Origin: Ulva prolifera
Taxonomy: Eukaryota > Chlorophyta > Ulvophyceae > Ulvales > Ulvaceae
DNA length: 64,000 nucleotides
Direction of reading: 5' to 3'
Assembly (NCBI GenBank): GCA_023078555.1
Contig: CM041200.1
Span: forward strand, 9,695,356-9,759,355
Position numbers and translations under genes: made by a program. A model generated the notes under the pieces. The model saw nothing but the letters and a program-made list of their open reading frames with translations. It was not told the origin of the DNA and ran no database searches. Positions 21,414-45,245 of this stretch are shown in pieces (within the stretch, counting starts at the first letter, position 1; the number at the start of each line of letters is the position of its first letter).

Positions 21414-22252
21414 GTGCAGACGGAGCCGCAGCGCGCCGCCATGTTGCCCGCCCGTGTGGAGCAGCGAGTTCGCGAGACCGGGCCAGGAGCTCGAGGTCGG
21501 CGATGTGTAGGTCAACTACATGCTACCAACGCGAATGACCTCCGTCAAGATTCTGCAGGAGCCGCGCCTGTGTGTCAACACGCTCCACCTGCCCCTCGCC
21601 TGTGCGCTCGCCGGCTTGCAACCCAACACCTTCGATGCGTGCCCACCACCTGCCGCGCATAGCGCGTGTCTGCTGCTGCGCCTCCGGCCGTACCGTTGGC
21701 GCGTTATGTGTGGGCTGCCTGCCGTGCTGCTTTTCTGTGTAGCACCGGTACCACATCATCCGATCTGCATGTCACACATCAGGCGGCCCACTGCCGCGCT
21801 GCGCTGAGGCCGGCGGGTCACCACGTGAAGCTGTGTACCCAGCCCGCACGATTTTGTGCAGGGGGCAACGGAGGAGGGTACAAGGCGCGGTACGAAATCG
21901 GCATGTGCCTGCTATGGGCGCCGCGCACATCATGCATGAGCACCACATCGAAACATGTACGGCCGCGCACCTCCTCTCCATCCTCGGCGGCACTGAGTCG
22001 GCAGCGCTGTGCGATCGCATGGTTGCGCTTGCCGTGTCACGGTTGTCGCCGGAGACTGAAGCTGCCGCCGCCGCTACCGCAAGCCACGCCGCCGCCGACA
22101 AGGCGGCCGTGGCGCAGCGTGCGGCAGAAACATCGCCGCCGGCGGTGTGCAGCTTCTCATGGAGCTCGCGGCGATGGCACATCGGCAGACGGACGTTGTG
22201 GCTGCGGCAGTGGTGGGCCGGCGTTGCTCATAGACCACGTACACAGCGATGA
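21414..22252 (+). pseudogene. Decayed coding region, unknown family
   Basis: Coding-like stretches fall in different frames and are broken. One reads RPGQELEVGDV, then an in-frame TAG (21509-21511), then VNYMLPTRMTSVKILQEPRL and LHLPLACALAGLQP. That pattern faintly resembles a Tudor-type barrel, which is only a guess. A second frame, 21900-22130, encodes HEHHIETCTAAHLLSILGG and an Ala-rich helix. No continuous splice model could be built. Confidence 0.3.
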
Positions 22253-22419
22253 CCTGGCGCCCTCGCCGGCCGATGCTGGTGACCCCAGTGCGCCGCCAGC
22301 AATCTGCCATGGATCCGCCTTTGCCACAAGCGGAACTTGCGCTGCTCAAGGAGTGCCATGTGCGCACTGATTTGGATGTCATTCGCGGATGTCCGTGGCG
22401 TAGCGGCGCAGGGGCAGCG

Positions 22420-22500
22420 GCCCGTTGTGCTGTGTTACAAGGACAAAGGAAGCGAGGCAGGTAGCACCGGAAGTAAGAACCAGGGGAACCGCACACCACG
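22420..22500 (+). repeat. Dispersed repeat family, copy 2
   Basis: Plus-strand copy of the core: tgttacaaggacaaaggaag, then cgaggcaggtagcaccgg, matching copy 1 on the opposite strand. Confidence 0.65.
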
Positions 22501-22993
22501 CCCGTTGTGCTGTGTCACACGCACGAGGGCACCGCGATGATGACGCTGACGCTGAGGCGCTGCTGCAGTTGAGGCGCCTGATGTGGTGTATCCTGGTGTT
22601 CTTGTCCGTGATGGCAGCCGCCTTGCAACGCTCGCGCGTGCATGCGCCTGGCATTGCCCATCACCTCTGAGCCGCAGCCTGTTTGACATGTGCCTCTCGG
22701 CTGCGTTTCACTGTGCACAAGCTCAAAGTGATGACTTGACTGGTGCGCTGTGTGCAGGCAGGTGGAAAATGCGGATGTGCCGTGGCCACAGAGCAGGCCT
22801 CAGCTGCAGAAGAAATGACTGCCCAGAGCATTGTAGCGCGCCGGGCTCGGGTCTCCTGGGGCATGCCCCGGATCGATGTGGTAGCCGTTTGCACACGCCG
22901 CGCCGCGCCAGGTCGAGTGGTGCAGCGCGCAACAGGCCCGGCCAGGGAGGAGCTGCTGCCGGCGATGCACACCCACAGCCCCACCCTGAGGGG

Positions 22994-23068
22994 AGGCGCA
23001 GCGGCAGCGTCCCATAGTGGGCAGCTGCCGGCCATGCACACCCACTATGGGACGCTGCCGCTGCGCCT
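22994..23068. repeat. 28-bp perfect inverted repeat (hairpin)
   Basis: Left arm 22994-23021 and right arm 23041-23068 are exact reverse complements (arms begin aggcgcagcggcagcg and cccactatgggacgct), with a 19-base loop. A partial direct repeat (ctgccggc.atgcacacccac) brackets it, and a 27-C run follows 7 bp later. It looks like a replication template-switch product, not a terminator. Confidence 0.9.
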
Positions 23069-23075
23069 CGCGCTT

Positions 23076-23102
23076 CCCCCCCCCCCCCCCCCCCCCCCCC
23101 CC
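23076..23102. repeat. Poly-C run (27 nt)
   Basis: Uninterrupted C homopolymer directly after the hairpin. Its length may be unreliable in the assembly. Confidence 0.9.
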
Positions 23103-23279
23103 GCTGGGGCACAATCACCACCATCTTGTTGGCCTCCGCTGCGTCCGCCGCACGCCCTAGCCGCATGCATGTGCACTGCTTCGCGTGGGAGTGACCCACG
23201 GTTCGCCGGCAGGTACCCCACTTCCGCGCCTGATCAAACTGCGCTAACTGGCGGTTGCCTGGCGGCTGAATAGCGGTCG

Positions 23280-23646
23280 AGTGTCCCCATCGGAGGTATG
23301 TGACGCAGAGGCGGTTTCTGCAGGTGCAGCGTGCAGTACAGACGCTCACGCGCTACCTCAGCCGGCGCCTCGCAGACGCCGCAGACCACCTGAGCTGCCG
23401 TCAGCCAACACTGTCCAGCGTAGCTCGCCACTTGCCACGTGGGCACCGGCAATGCGCACGCAGCTGCGGGGCATGCTGCCGGCGCACCGCGCGGCGCACC
23501 GAGAGGCGCAGCTTGTGCCATGGGTGGCCCTCGCGGACTGCCTCACAGTCCGCTACAATGAGGTGCAGCGCGAGGTAGTGGTGGCTGAGGTGCACATGTG
23601 CCTGGCGGGCCAAGGTAGTTCCTGTGGGACTGGCAGTCCAGTCTGA
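23280..23646 (+). CDS. Possible exon or relic, unknown
   Basis: Two overlapping frames look coding-like: one after a ttctgcag acceptor (VQRAVQTLTRYLSRRLADAA) and one reading TQLRGMLPAHRAAHREAQLV, then VRYNEVQREVVVAEVHMCL. They are out of frame with each other. No gene model or family. Confidence 0.25.
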
Positions 23647-25322
23647 TGCTCTCTCGCAACTCATGGGCCGCCCGGTCGGAGCGGCGGAACGCTCGGCCTC
23701 GGCTGCTTGCTGCACTCACCAAGACAGCTGTCCTCTCGCGCGACATGCCGCAGCATGGGTGCTTGGCCTTGTGTGGGCATGTTGCAAGTGTGGACGGGGT
23801 GAAGGGAGGCAGGGTGTGGGTATCGGGACGAGGGTCGGGACATTAGGACGAGAAGGGCGGTGTGGGTATGGGGCTCTGGTGACAGGCGAGGCGGGCTTGG
23901 TAGTGGGGGGCGGCTGGGGCCTCCATGGAGTGGTTGTGGGTGTCTGTGGGTTTTCGGGGTCTACCACCTAGACCACATGTCCCATGGGGCAACGTTGGCA
24001 TGCTGAGGGGTGGGGGTTGCGGGTGGGTGCGCGTGTGTGGCTGCTTTTTGGTGTGTGCGCCTACGAATGTGTGGCTATCATCGTGTGAGGATGCTTGCGT
24101 GTGCCGAGCTAGCCGTGTGTGATGGCCGCACTGTCCTGCGCAATGGATTTTGTGTGGTTGTCGTGTGCGCTGTCGCCGGCTAGGTGCCCTCAGCGTCTGG
24201 TCTTGTGCGCCGGGGGGCTTGTTGTCAATGGGCAAGGTGGCGGGGGACTGCGGCGGAGAACGACACCGGCGTGCGCGCGCCGGCAGCCGATGCCCAAATG
24301 GGTCTCCTCAGCCACCAGAGCGCGCACCTGCTCCGGCTCGCGCAGATTCGCTGCGGCTGGTGCCGGCTTGTGATGCATGTGCAGCTGTGCAGCTCTCGTG
24401 GCGCCCTGCAGCCGCACGACCCTCGCCAAGGTGCATGCGCCGCCCTATCGGACCATGTGTCCAGCTTCGATGCATACTTCGGCACTTTGAGCTGCTAGAC
24501 TTTGAAAACACATTTATCGGTGCACTTCACCTTTCTAGTTGTGATGTAAGTGAGCCTACCGTGATTTGTCTGTGCCATCGGTGTGGGGATCCTGCCAGAC
24601 CAGTAGCGTGTGGACGGCATCACCCTCGCACCCGCAGTCAGCCAATGCAGGAGTGATCTCATGGCCAAATGTTCATGAGCCTGGTCAGAATTTCTTTTTT
24701 CTTCAGACATCGGCAGCATCCCAGCCTGGACGCCTAAACAGCTGGATACGCATTCCACACACGTGATTTACCATGTGCGGAGTTTTGTCTGTTGTAGCGT
24801 CCTCCTGAACACATGAACATGCATTGCGGCGGACAAGCATGCGGCGCTCTTGCAGAGAACGCAAGGAGGCAGACCCACTCACAGAACATGACGAGATCCA
24901 TTGTTCCAGTAGTTCCATTGCGGCTCAAGTGACCCAAGAGCGCGGGTGGGGCTGCAATGCTTGTCAGGGATGCAACTCCAGCATGGTGGTGCTTGTGGAA
25001 CAGAGCATGGGCTGGGGCATTGCATGCATGGAGCCTTGTCACGAAGGTACAAGCATATTATACTTACGTGGAACCCTAGTTGGCAAGGTGTACATGCGTT
25101 TATCCAGGCGTGAGGTTATACTCACCATCCACAAGAATCTGTGCATGTGATTTGTTTGTGCCGTCCATGAGTGCCCATGAAACCCCACAGTACGTACGTG
25201 AAGTACTTCACACATACCGATAGCCAGAGACAATCAAAATGCATGGTACCTGCGTATGACAACTCGTGACGTGAATCTAGGCATCTGTGCGAGAGCTTCT
25301 GAATCAGCAGCACTCAGAGATC

Positions 25323-25353
<31 letters not shown>

Positions 25354-27843
25354 GCTCTTGGGCCTGTAGCTCTGTTGGGTGCACGTGGCTGTGGCTGTGG
25401 CCACGGCACACACAGCCCGCGGACAGGAGGCTGAGGTTCAAGCAATCTCCAAAGTGTGGCTACAATTCACGTGCCTCCGTGATAGATCAATGTTCGGGTT
25501 GGAATCGGAAGCTCACGCTGGCTACAATCACATAACCTATCGACGTGACATGGCTATGTCTTGTGGACAGGCTCGTGGCTGGCATCGCCAGCTAAACGCG
25601 TTACCGTCTACTTAATGAACTTGACAAGGCGAAATAACACCTCACAGAGGCATACAGCATTGTGTACCGCCGACTCTACGACCAGCAAGGGTTTCGAAGC
25701 GCCAGATCTAGAGCTTGACGTGCATGCCAGTTCGGCGTACTGAGGCTTGGACACAAAATCCTGCTGCACATGTCCATGATTAAAGGATATGGAACAAGAA
25801 TACATGAGAACGTCTGTTTAATGACCTGATACTATGTATGCCCTTGGTTTAGACGTAAATTTGCACCAGCTGCAGCCGTGTACTGCCAGTTCCGGTTGAC
25901 TACATAAGCTACAGAGGAGCTTTAAAGCTACCAAATACATTTTGAAAAACAATATACAATTTAGATTCACGCGTACCATCGCTTTGACTGGAGGCAACAC
26001 CAGGTGTGTCACCGCCTGCGCATGCCGTGCGCAGATGTGATGCTACGAGTCGCTCCGATCCGCAATTGCCCTAGTATAGGCATCCAGGGCTAGAAAGGTT
26101 ACGGGATATTAGCTAGGCGACGCCTGATCGTGCCGGACTGGGCCGGGTGTGTTTGTGTGAACGCTGCAGCGGTAGAAGGTCGACTTCACGCCCAGTTGAC
26201 CTGGCTTGACCCTCCTGAACATTTATCTACGATCGCGAATAGCTCGTGAGGTAGACTTGAATGCCCCTCAATCATTGCGTAGGACAGCACATCATACCGT
26301 GTGAGGCGTAGCGGGAAACTCTGTTGGGGTCGCTGAATTGGCGAGTCGTTCCACCGCATGGTGCTGCATGTCGACGGTGCCATGCGTGTGCACGCATCGA
26401 GTTCGTGGGTGAGCCGTGCTGCGTTGCCGCCGTGTTGCATGCTAGTACCGAAAATAACAATGTAGGAGCACTTGTATGTCTGAAAGTTTTCGGGCAAACG
26501 CGTATACGCTCCACATTACCGCGTGAGGTGTTCACACAGTGCGGGCGCCCACCTCACGAGGCTGCTGCATCGCGCGTCTGCGACGTTGAGGAACTCAATT
26601 ATAGTATGTGATCTCTTGATGATGTGTTTTTGACTGAACAGGCGCGGGACTTGTGCCGGGCGTCGGGTTGCAGCGTGCTTGGTGCTCGAGTGAAGCGACA
26701 CACCACAGACTCCCGGTCAGTGCTCTACAAGCCGGCGATGTTCCCGCTGACTTGGACGTGTTTTTTCCCTGGAAATTCCGCCAGAATATCGAATAACTCA
26801 CGGTATTCGCCGCTGAAAGTGGGCGTTCGGATAGGTGTCAGCGGGTGCAGCCCGCTGGCTCCTGGGCATTGCAGCGGACTTGCCCGCTGATGATTGCAGT
26901 ACCGGAACTTGTTGACAGTGAGAGAGGAGCGAATGTGATCGATTGGGCAGGTTCACAGTGTCCCTGAGTGCGCGCTGCACATGTCCATGCCGCGACTGGG
27001 TGATCTACTCCGTAGCTGCAGCATGCAAGCTCACCGCTATTTGAAAGCCTAAAGGTCAACACCATATGTCTGTAATGCGGGATGTCTGATTCGCTGTGCA
27101 CCATGCTTGGATGGTTTCTTGTAATGGGATCAGTCGCAAATCAGCCCAATCGCGACGAGGTTGCTAGAACGTCTGGCACGAATGCAGCAGCGAGAAGTGC
27201 ACCTCATAAGTAGTATATTTGTGACGAGGCTGTGGCATTGGGATGTGGTACAGTCCAATGAAATTCCAGTGAAGAAATGGCAGGTGACTGCATTGATGTG
27301 AACATGCACAATGAGTAAGACGTACATCGCGCCACACGAACCTAAATATCTGTTGATACTGCGTGATGTGTAGCTGCTGTATGATTATTGTTGACCTGCG
27401 CGAGCGCAGCGAGCAGGCAATATTCTGGCCACCCCTCCAGAAAAAAGAGCATTACAATGGGATGGCCCTCTGATACGTGTACACTGAGCCCTCAACGGTG
27501 AAGTACAGCTTGAGTTTGGAAAATTTTCAGCGGGAATCCCTCCAGGACAATAAGGCCCTGTACAGCACTGCTCCCGGTAGGTTCACTCTAGGTAGAGCTA
27601 CAAGCTATAGCTTGTAGCAGACATCCCCATGTATATGCAATTACTACCTATGGCATGCTTGATGTGATCACCGTCCATTGAGTTGATGTAGCGCATGTGT
27701 TGGGATACTGGGCAGTCCGACTAGCCATACACCATCCCTGTGACTCCTTGGAGTTGCAAGCAGATATCTGCTGTATATACAGGATGCCAAAAATCGAGGC
27801 CGCAGTAGCATAGGATGCCTGAATTGGCCCTAGCCTTAGATAC
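23647..27843. other. Long stretch without supported genes
   Basis: Contains a G/T-rich segment at 23760-24120, a 29-G run at 25324-25352, and otherwise short frames. 25.8-27.8 kb is markedly more AT-rich. No RNA gene, transposase or splice-supported exon was recognised on either strand. Confidence 0.5.
25324..25352. repeat. Poly-G run (29 nt)
   Basis: Uninterrupted G homopolymer in non-coding sequence; a possible G-quadruplex or an assembly artefact. Confidence 0.9.
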
Positions 27844-27898
27844 ATGATTGTGCACCTACAGCGGTGTAGCGTCGGCTTATGCTCTCAAAGGGTGATGG

Positions 27899-28250
27899 GT
27901 GTGTGTGTGCGTGTGCGTGTGCGCGTGTGGCTGCGTGGCTGCGTGTGGACGCGTGTGACCGGGTGCGAACGCAAGAAGCTGTGTGTGGCCGCGTGTGGTC
28001 GCGTGCGACCGCATGACGCTGTGCGTGGCCGCGTGTGGCCGCATGTGACCGCCAGAGGCTGTGCGTGGCCGCGTGTGGCCGCGTATGTGTGTGTGTGTGT
28101 GTGCGTGTGCGTGTGTGTGTGTGTGTGCGTGTGCGTGTGTGTGTGCGTGTGCGTGTGCGTGTGCGTGTGCGTGTGCGTGTGCGTTTGCGTGTGCGCGTGT
28201 GTGTGCGCGTGTGCTGTGTGTACGTGTGCGTGTGCGTGTATTACATTGAC
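27899..28250. repeat. GT-rich microsatellite and degenerate tandem array
   Basis: Starts as gtgtgtgcgtgtgcgtgtg, passes through imperfect copies of gcgtgtggccgcgtgtgacc, and ends as a (GT/GC)n tract. Alternating purine-pyrimidine DNA of this kind can adopt Z-form. Long frames across it are artefacts of the repeat. Confidence 0.85.
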
Positions 28251-28493
28251 AAAGGTGAAAGGGCCGGTACCCGCATGTACGTGTGCGGGTGCTGGGCGGG
28301 GTCGGGTTTGCTGGGGGGGGCTGGGGCCTCTCCGGGGGTGTTGTTGTTGGTGTCTCGGTGTGTTGGGCTTTGCGACCTCGGCTGCGTGTGCTTTTGGGGC
28401 TCTGGAGCCGGGCTGGTGGGCAGGGTGCGAGTGTGGGTGGGCGTGCGGGTGTGCTAGTGGGTGTGGGTTGTGGGGGCTTGGGTGTGGGGGCTT

Positions 28494-28812
28494 GTGTGTT
28501 ACAGGGACAAAGCCGTTGGGGCCGGTAGCACCGCCTGGGCAACGAGGAATCACACGAAAAACCAAAAGCACGCGCGCCAGGAGAGCGCCAGCCACCTCGA
28601 ATCCGAATGAACACAGTGCAAGTCGCAGCAAGCACCCGCAAACGTACACGCGGGTACTGGCTTGTGTGTGGCCGTGTGGATATGACCAGCACGAGTGCTG
28701 ACGTTGCATGGGTGTGCTGATGTGTGCTGCGTGGAGCTGGTTTCATGGGGGTGCGGTTCCTCTGGTTGTTGCTCGCGGCGCTACCTGCCTTGACTTGTCC
28801 TTGTAACACACA
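28494..28812. repeat. Dispersed repeat family, copies 3 and 4 in inverted pair
   Basis: The left end (28494-28560) carries gtgttacagggacaaagc and ggtagcaccg in plus orientation. The right end (28743-28812) carries the reverse complement, ctacctgcc...tccttgtaacacacac. The pair faces inward about 180 bp apart, like the ends of a MITE-type foldback element. No target-site duplication was established. Confidence 0.6.
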
Positions 28813-29205
28813 CCGCCCCACCACCACACAGACACACACTGCCCCAGCGTACGCGTACATGTGTACCTTAGAATGCCGGGTGCAGCTGAGTGGGCTTGCC
28901 TTGGGGACACGCCGGTGCGAGCATGGATCGGATGCAAACATGTTCTGTGCAATAGGCCATGGCATTGTACCTAAACAGCAGCAGCGATGTGTTGCGTGAA
29001 GTAAATATGCTCGTTCTACAATGATAACCTGCACCAATCGGGATGTTAATAATCTGCAAACGTTGACCTGTCCACCAGATTGTGGATCAACACAAGTTCA
29101 ACGAGACCATGCAAATACGAACCCATGTACTGGTCTATGCAACGTACTGATGCCTCTGCTGTATCACCTACACCCAGCATCTCCTACAACTAACGCACAT
29201 ATTTG

Positions 29206-40803
<11,598 letters not shown>

Positions 40804-42820
40804 TGCTCAACAACGGCTTGCACAAACTGTGCCCGCCCTTCTGGGTGGCCTGTGTTGTTACGCTGGAAATCACACAATTTTGTCTGTCTGCCTTGCATAC
40901 CAAGCATGACAAGCACGAATTTGGCGTCAGTCGTGTCGCCGAATTGTCAGTGTGAGGCATGCAGGGTGTTTGTTCGATGACCAGATGTGTAAGGGACAGA
41001 TGAATTGCCGGAAGAGCCATGAATAGCCAGTGGAGTGATGCATGCGGTGAGGGGACCAGCTGATAACAACGGTGTCGCAGCTGCCAAGGCAATTCCTAGG
41101 CTTGGGAAGCCTACCGTCCATGCGTATGTGTTGTATTCGCAAGAGTCACAGTGTTGTGATAGATCAGTGTGGGACAGCAGGCCGAGAAAGAGCAGCTATG
41201 TTCTGCCCATGTTGACTGCAAGTATGCGAGTTGGCATGGCCTCCAACGTTAGTGGGCTGGTCTAGAACTGTGAGAGCATGGTGCCTGGCACAAGAATCGC
41301 TGGGCGTCTGCCATTGTGATCTTTTGGTTAGATCTCCTTGCCCCCGTGTGCTGTCAAGCCCAACCAACTATATGCACGAGTGTGGGTCATGCGCAGCCCA
41401 TGCCTCTCTCACAAACTCCCCATGAATGCCGCTATATCTGTGAGATGCGCATATCAGAAAAGACCGGGCTTGCAACACGGTGACACTTGACCACAAGGGT
41501 CAATGAGGTTACTGGTGGGCATTTTCAGTCCCGTGTCCAGAACAATACAGCCAGACAGGTATTGGACGATAAATACGATCTTCACAAACAAATTCAGCTG
41601 CAGAAAGTCGCAAGCGCGGGTTGCGTCCTGGCACGAATTCAACCCGATGGTAACATCGTGGAACAACCAACTCTAGCACACGAACAGCCTCAGGCAGCAC
41701 GTCTGGTGATCTGGAACGCCGTGCCGTCACGGCATGACGTATTTTCAGCATCATGTTACTGAATACTTGCCACCAACGCCACAACAAATAATGATCTACA
41801 GTCTGAGACCAAACCCGTGACAGCACCAATCGATCAAGAGGTGTGTTGCCGACTCGGACCACACCCGCGCAATGATAACTGCGGCTTCAATCATTTACAT
41901 AGCTTGACATATTGTTGGCAAGGTGTCAGATGAACTGGCTTTCCGCATGAGCCCGACGGGACACACACTTGGGGCCAGATCAGCGTTGACACCCGCTGCC
42001 TCGGAAAGCAGTGTCGTCCCCAGCGCAGAAGGAACTAATGTGACCTAGGTGGCCAATTTGACACAAAGGTTTTCGGATAGCGCTGCGATCGACGTCCGAA
42101 GCGACTGTGCAGCGACGTCTATGGCCATGTGTGGACGAAGCGTACCTTCCGCATTCCGTTTTCCAGAAAGCTGACTTCCCTGCAGGTGCAGAACATATTT
42201 TCATCGGCATTTGATAACACGACAGTGGCGGCGGCGTTGCAAATACTCGCTGAGACTGCCACTGCCCACTGTCCTGCCACTGTCCAGTCCGAGACATGCT
42301 GCCGTCACAAGTAATCCTTGATGTCTGACTGCGTGCAAGAGTCCCCATGGTCTGCTTAGTTGCATGGCATCATACAACAGCAAGCAGCGGGCTGAGCTCA
42401 CCGTGTCTACACATGGTCTCTGCCACGCATGGCCAAGGCCTCCGTAAGGCCTGCACGCCATGTACACGATATATTGCGATATCGACGCACTTTCGCGACG
42501 ATCGGAAGCTAGAGCTGCAATGCCACTACATTCGTAAACGCCGTCTCCATGTAGTTCATTATCGGTGTAGATTGTCTATAACAACTCTGTCCGTGCGAAC
42601 CTTTCTCGCATGTGACTGCCTCGCTCCGTTGTCGCCCTGCATACCGTTCGCCTGTCCAGTGATCCGTGATGCCGATCCATCGATAAACCTTTTCATAATT
42701 GTCCCCTACATTATACGCATATTCTCTCAATTGTCTCATGCGTGCCTATTCCTGGCGTTTACCGTGTGAGAAGCGTTTCCTTCTTTAGCTTACAATCCTC
42801 AGTGACAATCAGCAGCCGTG
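40804..42820. other. Intergenic, no supported gene
   Basis: Only short frames with no consistent splice context. A plus-strand frame at 41487-41762 (HKQIQLQKVASAGCVLARIQ) is mildly protein-like but isolated. No RNA gene seen. Confidence 0.45.
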
Positions 42821-43120
42821 CTAGGGGTCTTCGTCAAGAGAGGCCGCCACAAATTTGAGCGGTAGGCCGTCTTCTTTGGCTGTCTCTAGCAGTTGCATGA
42901 TACCACGCTTGGCAGAAGCGGTCAATCGCCCTCTGTTGCAAACCCCATCGCTGGCCCACCCACAGGAAAGGTACATACTGCACACGAATTCCTTATCTCT
43001 CGGCAGATTGTACTTCAGCAGAATGGGGGTCACAGGGTCCATGTATGTGTTGACGCCTGTCATGAATGGTGCACGAGGTGCATCTGCCCTACCCACCCGC
43101 AGCTTGCTTCCTTCAGCCAT
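42821..43120 (-). CDS. Small conserved-looking ORF, unknown
   Basis: 99 codons from ATG at 43120 to TAG at 42821. It reads MAEGSKLRVGRADAPRAPFM, TGVNTYMDPVTPILLKYNLP, RDKEFVCSMYLSCGWASDG and on to SLDEDP. Even composition and lack of repeats suggest real coding. The adjacent upstream minus-strand DNA (43270-43122) is open in another frame and reads SLPSLSYIYYLGAITRCMIK, so this may be a terminal exon or a gene broken by a frameshift near 43122. A CACGTG lies just before the ATG. Family not recognised. Confidence 0.45.
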   Translation of the reverse strand: MAEGSKLRVGRADAPRAPFMTGVNTYMDPVTPILLKYNLPRDKEFVCSMYLSCGWASDGVCNRGRLTASAKRGIMQLLETAKEDGLPLKFVAASLDEDP

Positions 43121-45245
43121 CCACGTGGCCTTTGATCATGCAGCGGGTGATGGCTCCCAGGTAGTAGATGTAAGACAGGCTCGGCAGGCTCGACATGTAG
43201 AGGAGAGAATGAAGACCGAATGTAAGATCGGACTGGACATGGGCTGGCATCTGGAATGTGAAGTGGCATGTGGTAGTCATTGTGATGCAACAAGCTTACA
43301 TTGCATCTCGCAGGCTCTCTCTGTCTGGCTTTCATGCTCTAGCAGGCTTCCTCCAACTTGCTGAAAGAATGGGATCGCCCTGTGAATTCTAAGTCATGCT
43401 CTGTACGTTCGTAGCCGCCTCCTTCAATGCCATATCTGTTGCTTGTGCTCTCAGAATCCTGCTTCTGCTTGCAGGCCGACCTTGCCTGTGCTTGACAGCA
43501 TGAGTGCTCCTTTCTCACCCTTGGCTATACTTGATCTCTCAACCACTCGCCGGTGTGCAATCTCCCCCACAGATGCTCCATCTGTGGGTCTCGTCAATAT
43601 TGGCAGTCAGGTAGCTGTTGTACACCCAATGGCAGAAGTTCCGTGTCATGCCTGCGCCCTTTGCCTACCTCCGCTGCGCCACATGTTGGAATGCCACAGA
43701 AGCCACACACATGTTCTCTCTGTAATTGTCGTGCTCTCGGCCAATGCTGCAAGCCCACCATCATGCCAACCCTTGCTGAGAAAGACATCCTGCATCTCGC
43801 CAGGAATGCTCAAACACGATTTCACCACTTTTCCCAGCCAGCGTCACAGCATCTGTGGTAATTGCAGAGCAGATCATGTACCCCATGTGTTTCGGCTACC
43901 AGCTCCACTTTGCTGTGCGCGACCTCTACGACCGCTTCACGCTGCACGTCAATTTGTGGGACAGCCGAGGTTGTCACGACAGCCGGTGTCGGCAGCAAGC
44001 CCCCCGGTGAGGACGACCTGGAGGTGGCACACGGGCACCACGTGTAGATGGCAAGGGCCGCACGGCCAAGACGTACCAGAAGGGCAACATTGCCCTCATG
44101 CGGCGCATCCACATGCACAACCCCGTGGGCGATCGGGTGTGCCGCCCCGCTATCGTCCCGGAACTCATTTTTCCCATGCATGCGCGCTGTAGCCTATGCT
44201 GTTTCTTTTTGCACCATCATGCCGAAACTGTGTGCACAGTGCCACACGCTGACCAATCACTCATCGCTCCACTCTGTGTAATTGCATTCGGGCCTTAGCC
44301 TGCTGGTAGTGGCACTTGCTGAGGAGCAATGTGCCGCAAGGTGCACGTGCATGCATTGCATTGCCACTCACCATCCGGAGGTGCCGGCAGTGCCTGCAGC
44401 TATGTCCCTACAACTGCCGTGCACCCCACATTTGACTACTTGGTTCACCCATGGTACAGCCCGTGTCCTCGAGTGAAGGCTACGACTACATGTGTTTGCA
44501 ATGAGCTGGCGAATTAGATTACATAAATATGTACGTCTACGTGACACCCACAAGGGGGCTGTGACGCTGCTTTGGCCTTGCTCTGGCGCCGCTGCTCCAA
44601 ATTCTCTTCTGTCGGTGCCGGTCGCTTTGGCGTCAGGCGCACCCTTTTGTAGGCGCCCAAGCAATGTCTCATGTCGTCTGGTGCATGCCCCACTGCTATC
44701 GGCATGGAATCGTCTTCCGGTAAAACAGATTCGTTTCCCGTCACAGGTGTTTTCACAGGATGTTGGCAGTCGACGGCCCTCATCCCCGTCGTCGTGGAGC
44801 ATGCGCCACCATAGGAGCAGCTCATGATCAAGGTTTCCAACAAGTTCCTCGCCTCGGTGTCTAATTGGATGCGGGAGAAGGTGCGGGCCACCCCGCTGCT
44901 GAGGTCCTTGCGCCGGCCGGGCTGGCAGGTTCTGCGGTGCAGCACAGCCTGCAGTATAGAGTGCTCAACCACTGACATAAGGCAAGGTCTCTGCGTGCGG
45001 GATGACCCCGCGCCAGGGCACTTCATTGGGCACTGAAGCAGCATCTCTGCCTGGCATTATTTTGCGCTGGGTTCAGCGCAGAGGCACTTCGCTGCCGGTG
45101 CCTTCAGCACACGCGTGCACAAACATGCACACCGCGAAGCCACGGCTTCAGGCTCTCGTGAGATGCAGACCAACTACGTCAGTCTGGTGGCGATGCGTAG
45201 TTGTCGTTTTCGCAGGGTGTGACGCCGCCGCCGCCATGTGTGCAG
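43121..45245. other. Degraded region upstream of the PEX1 relic
   Basis: Coding-like fragments in changing frames on the plus strand (43871-44170: YQLHFAVRDLYDRFTLHVNL; TYQKGNIALMRRIHMHNPVG; 44824-44880: MIKVSNKFLASVSNWMREK) are interrupted by stops. They may be the N-terminal part of the AAA relic or of other dead genes. No intact gene seen. Confidence 0.35.
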
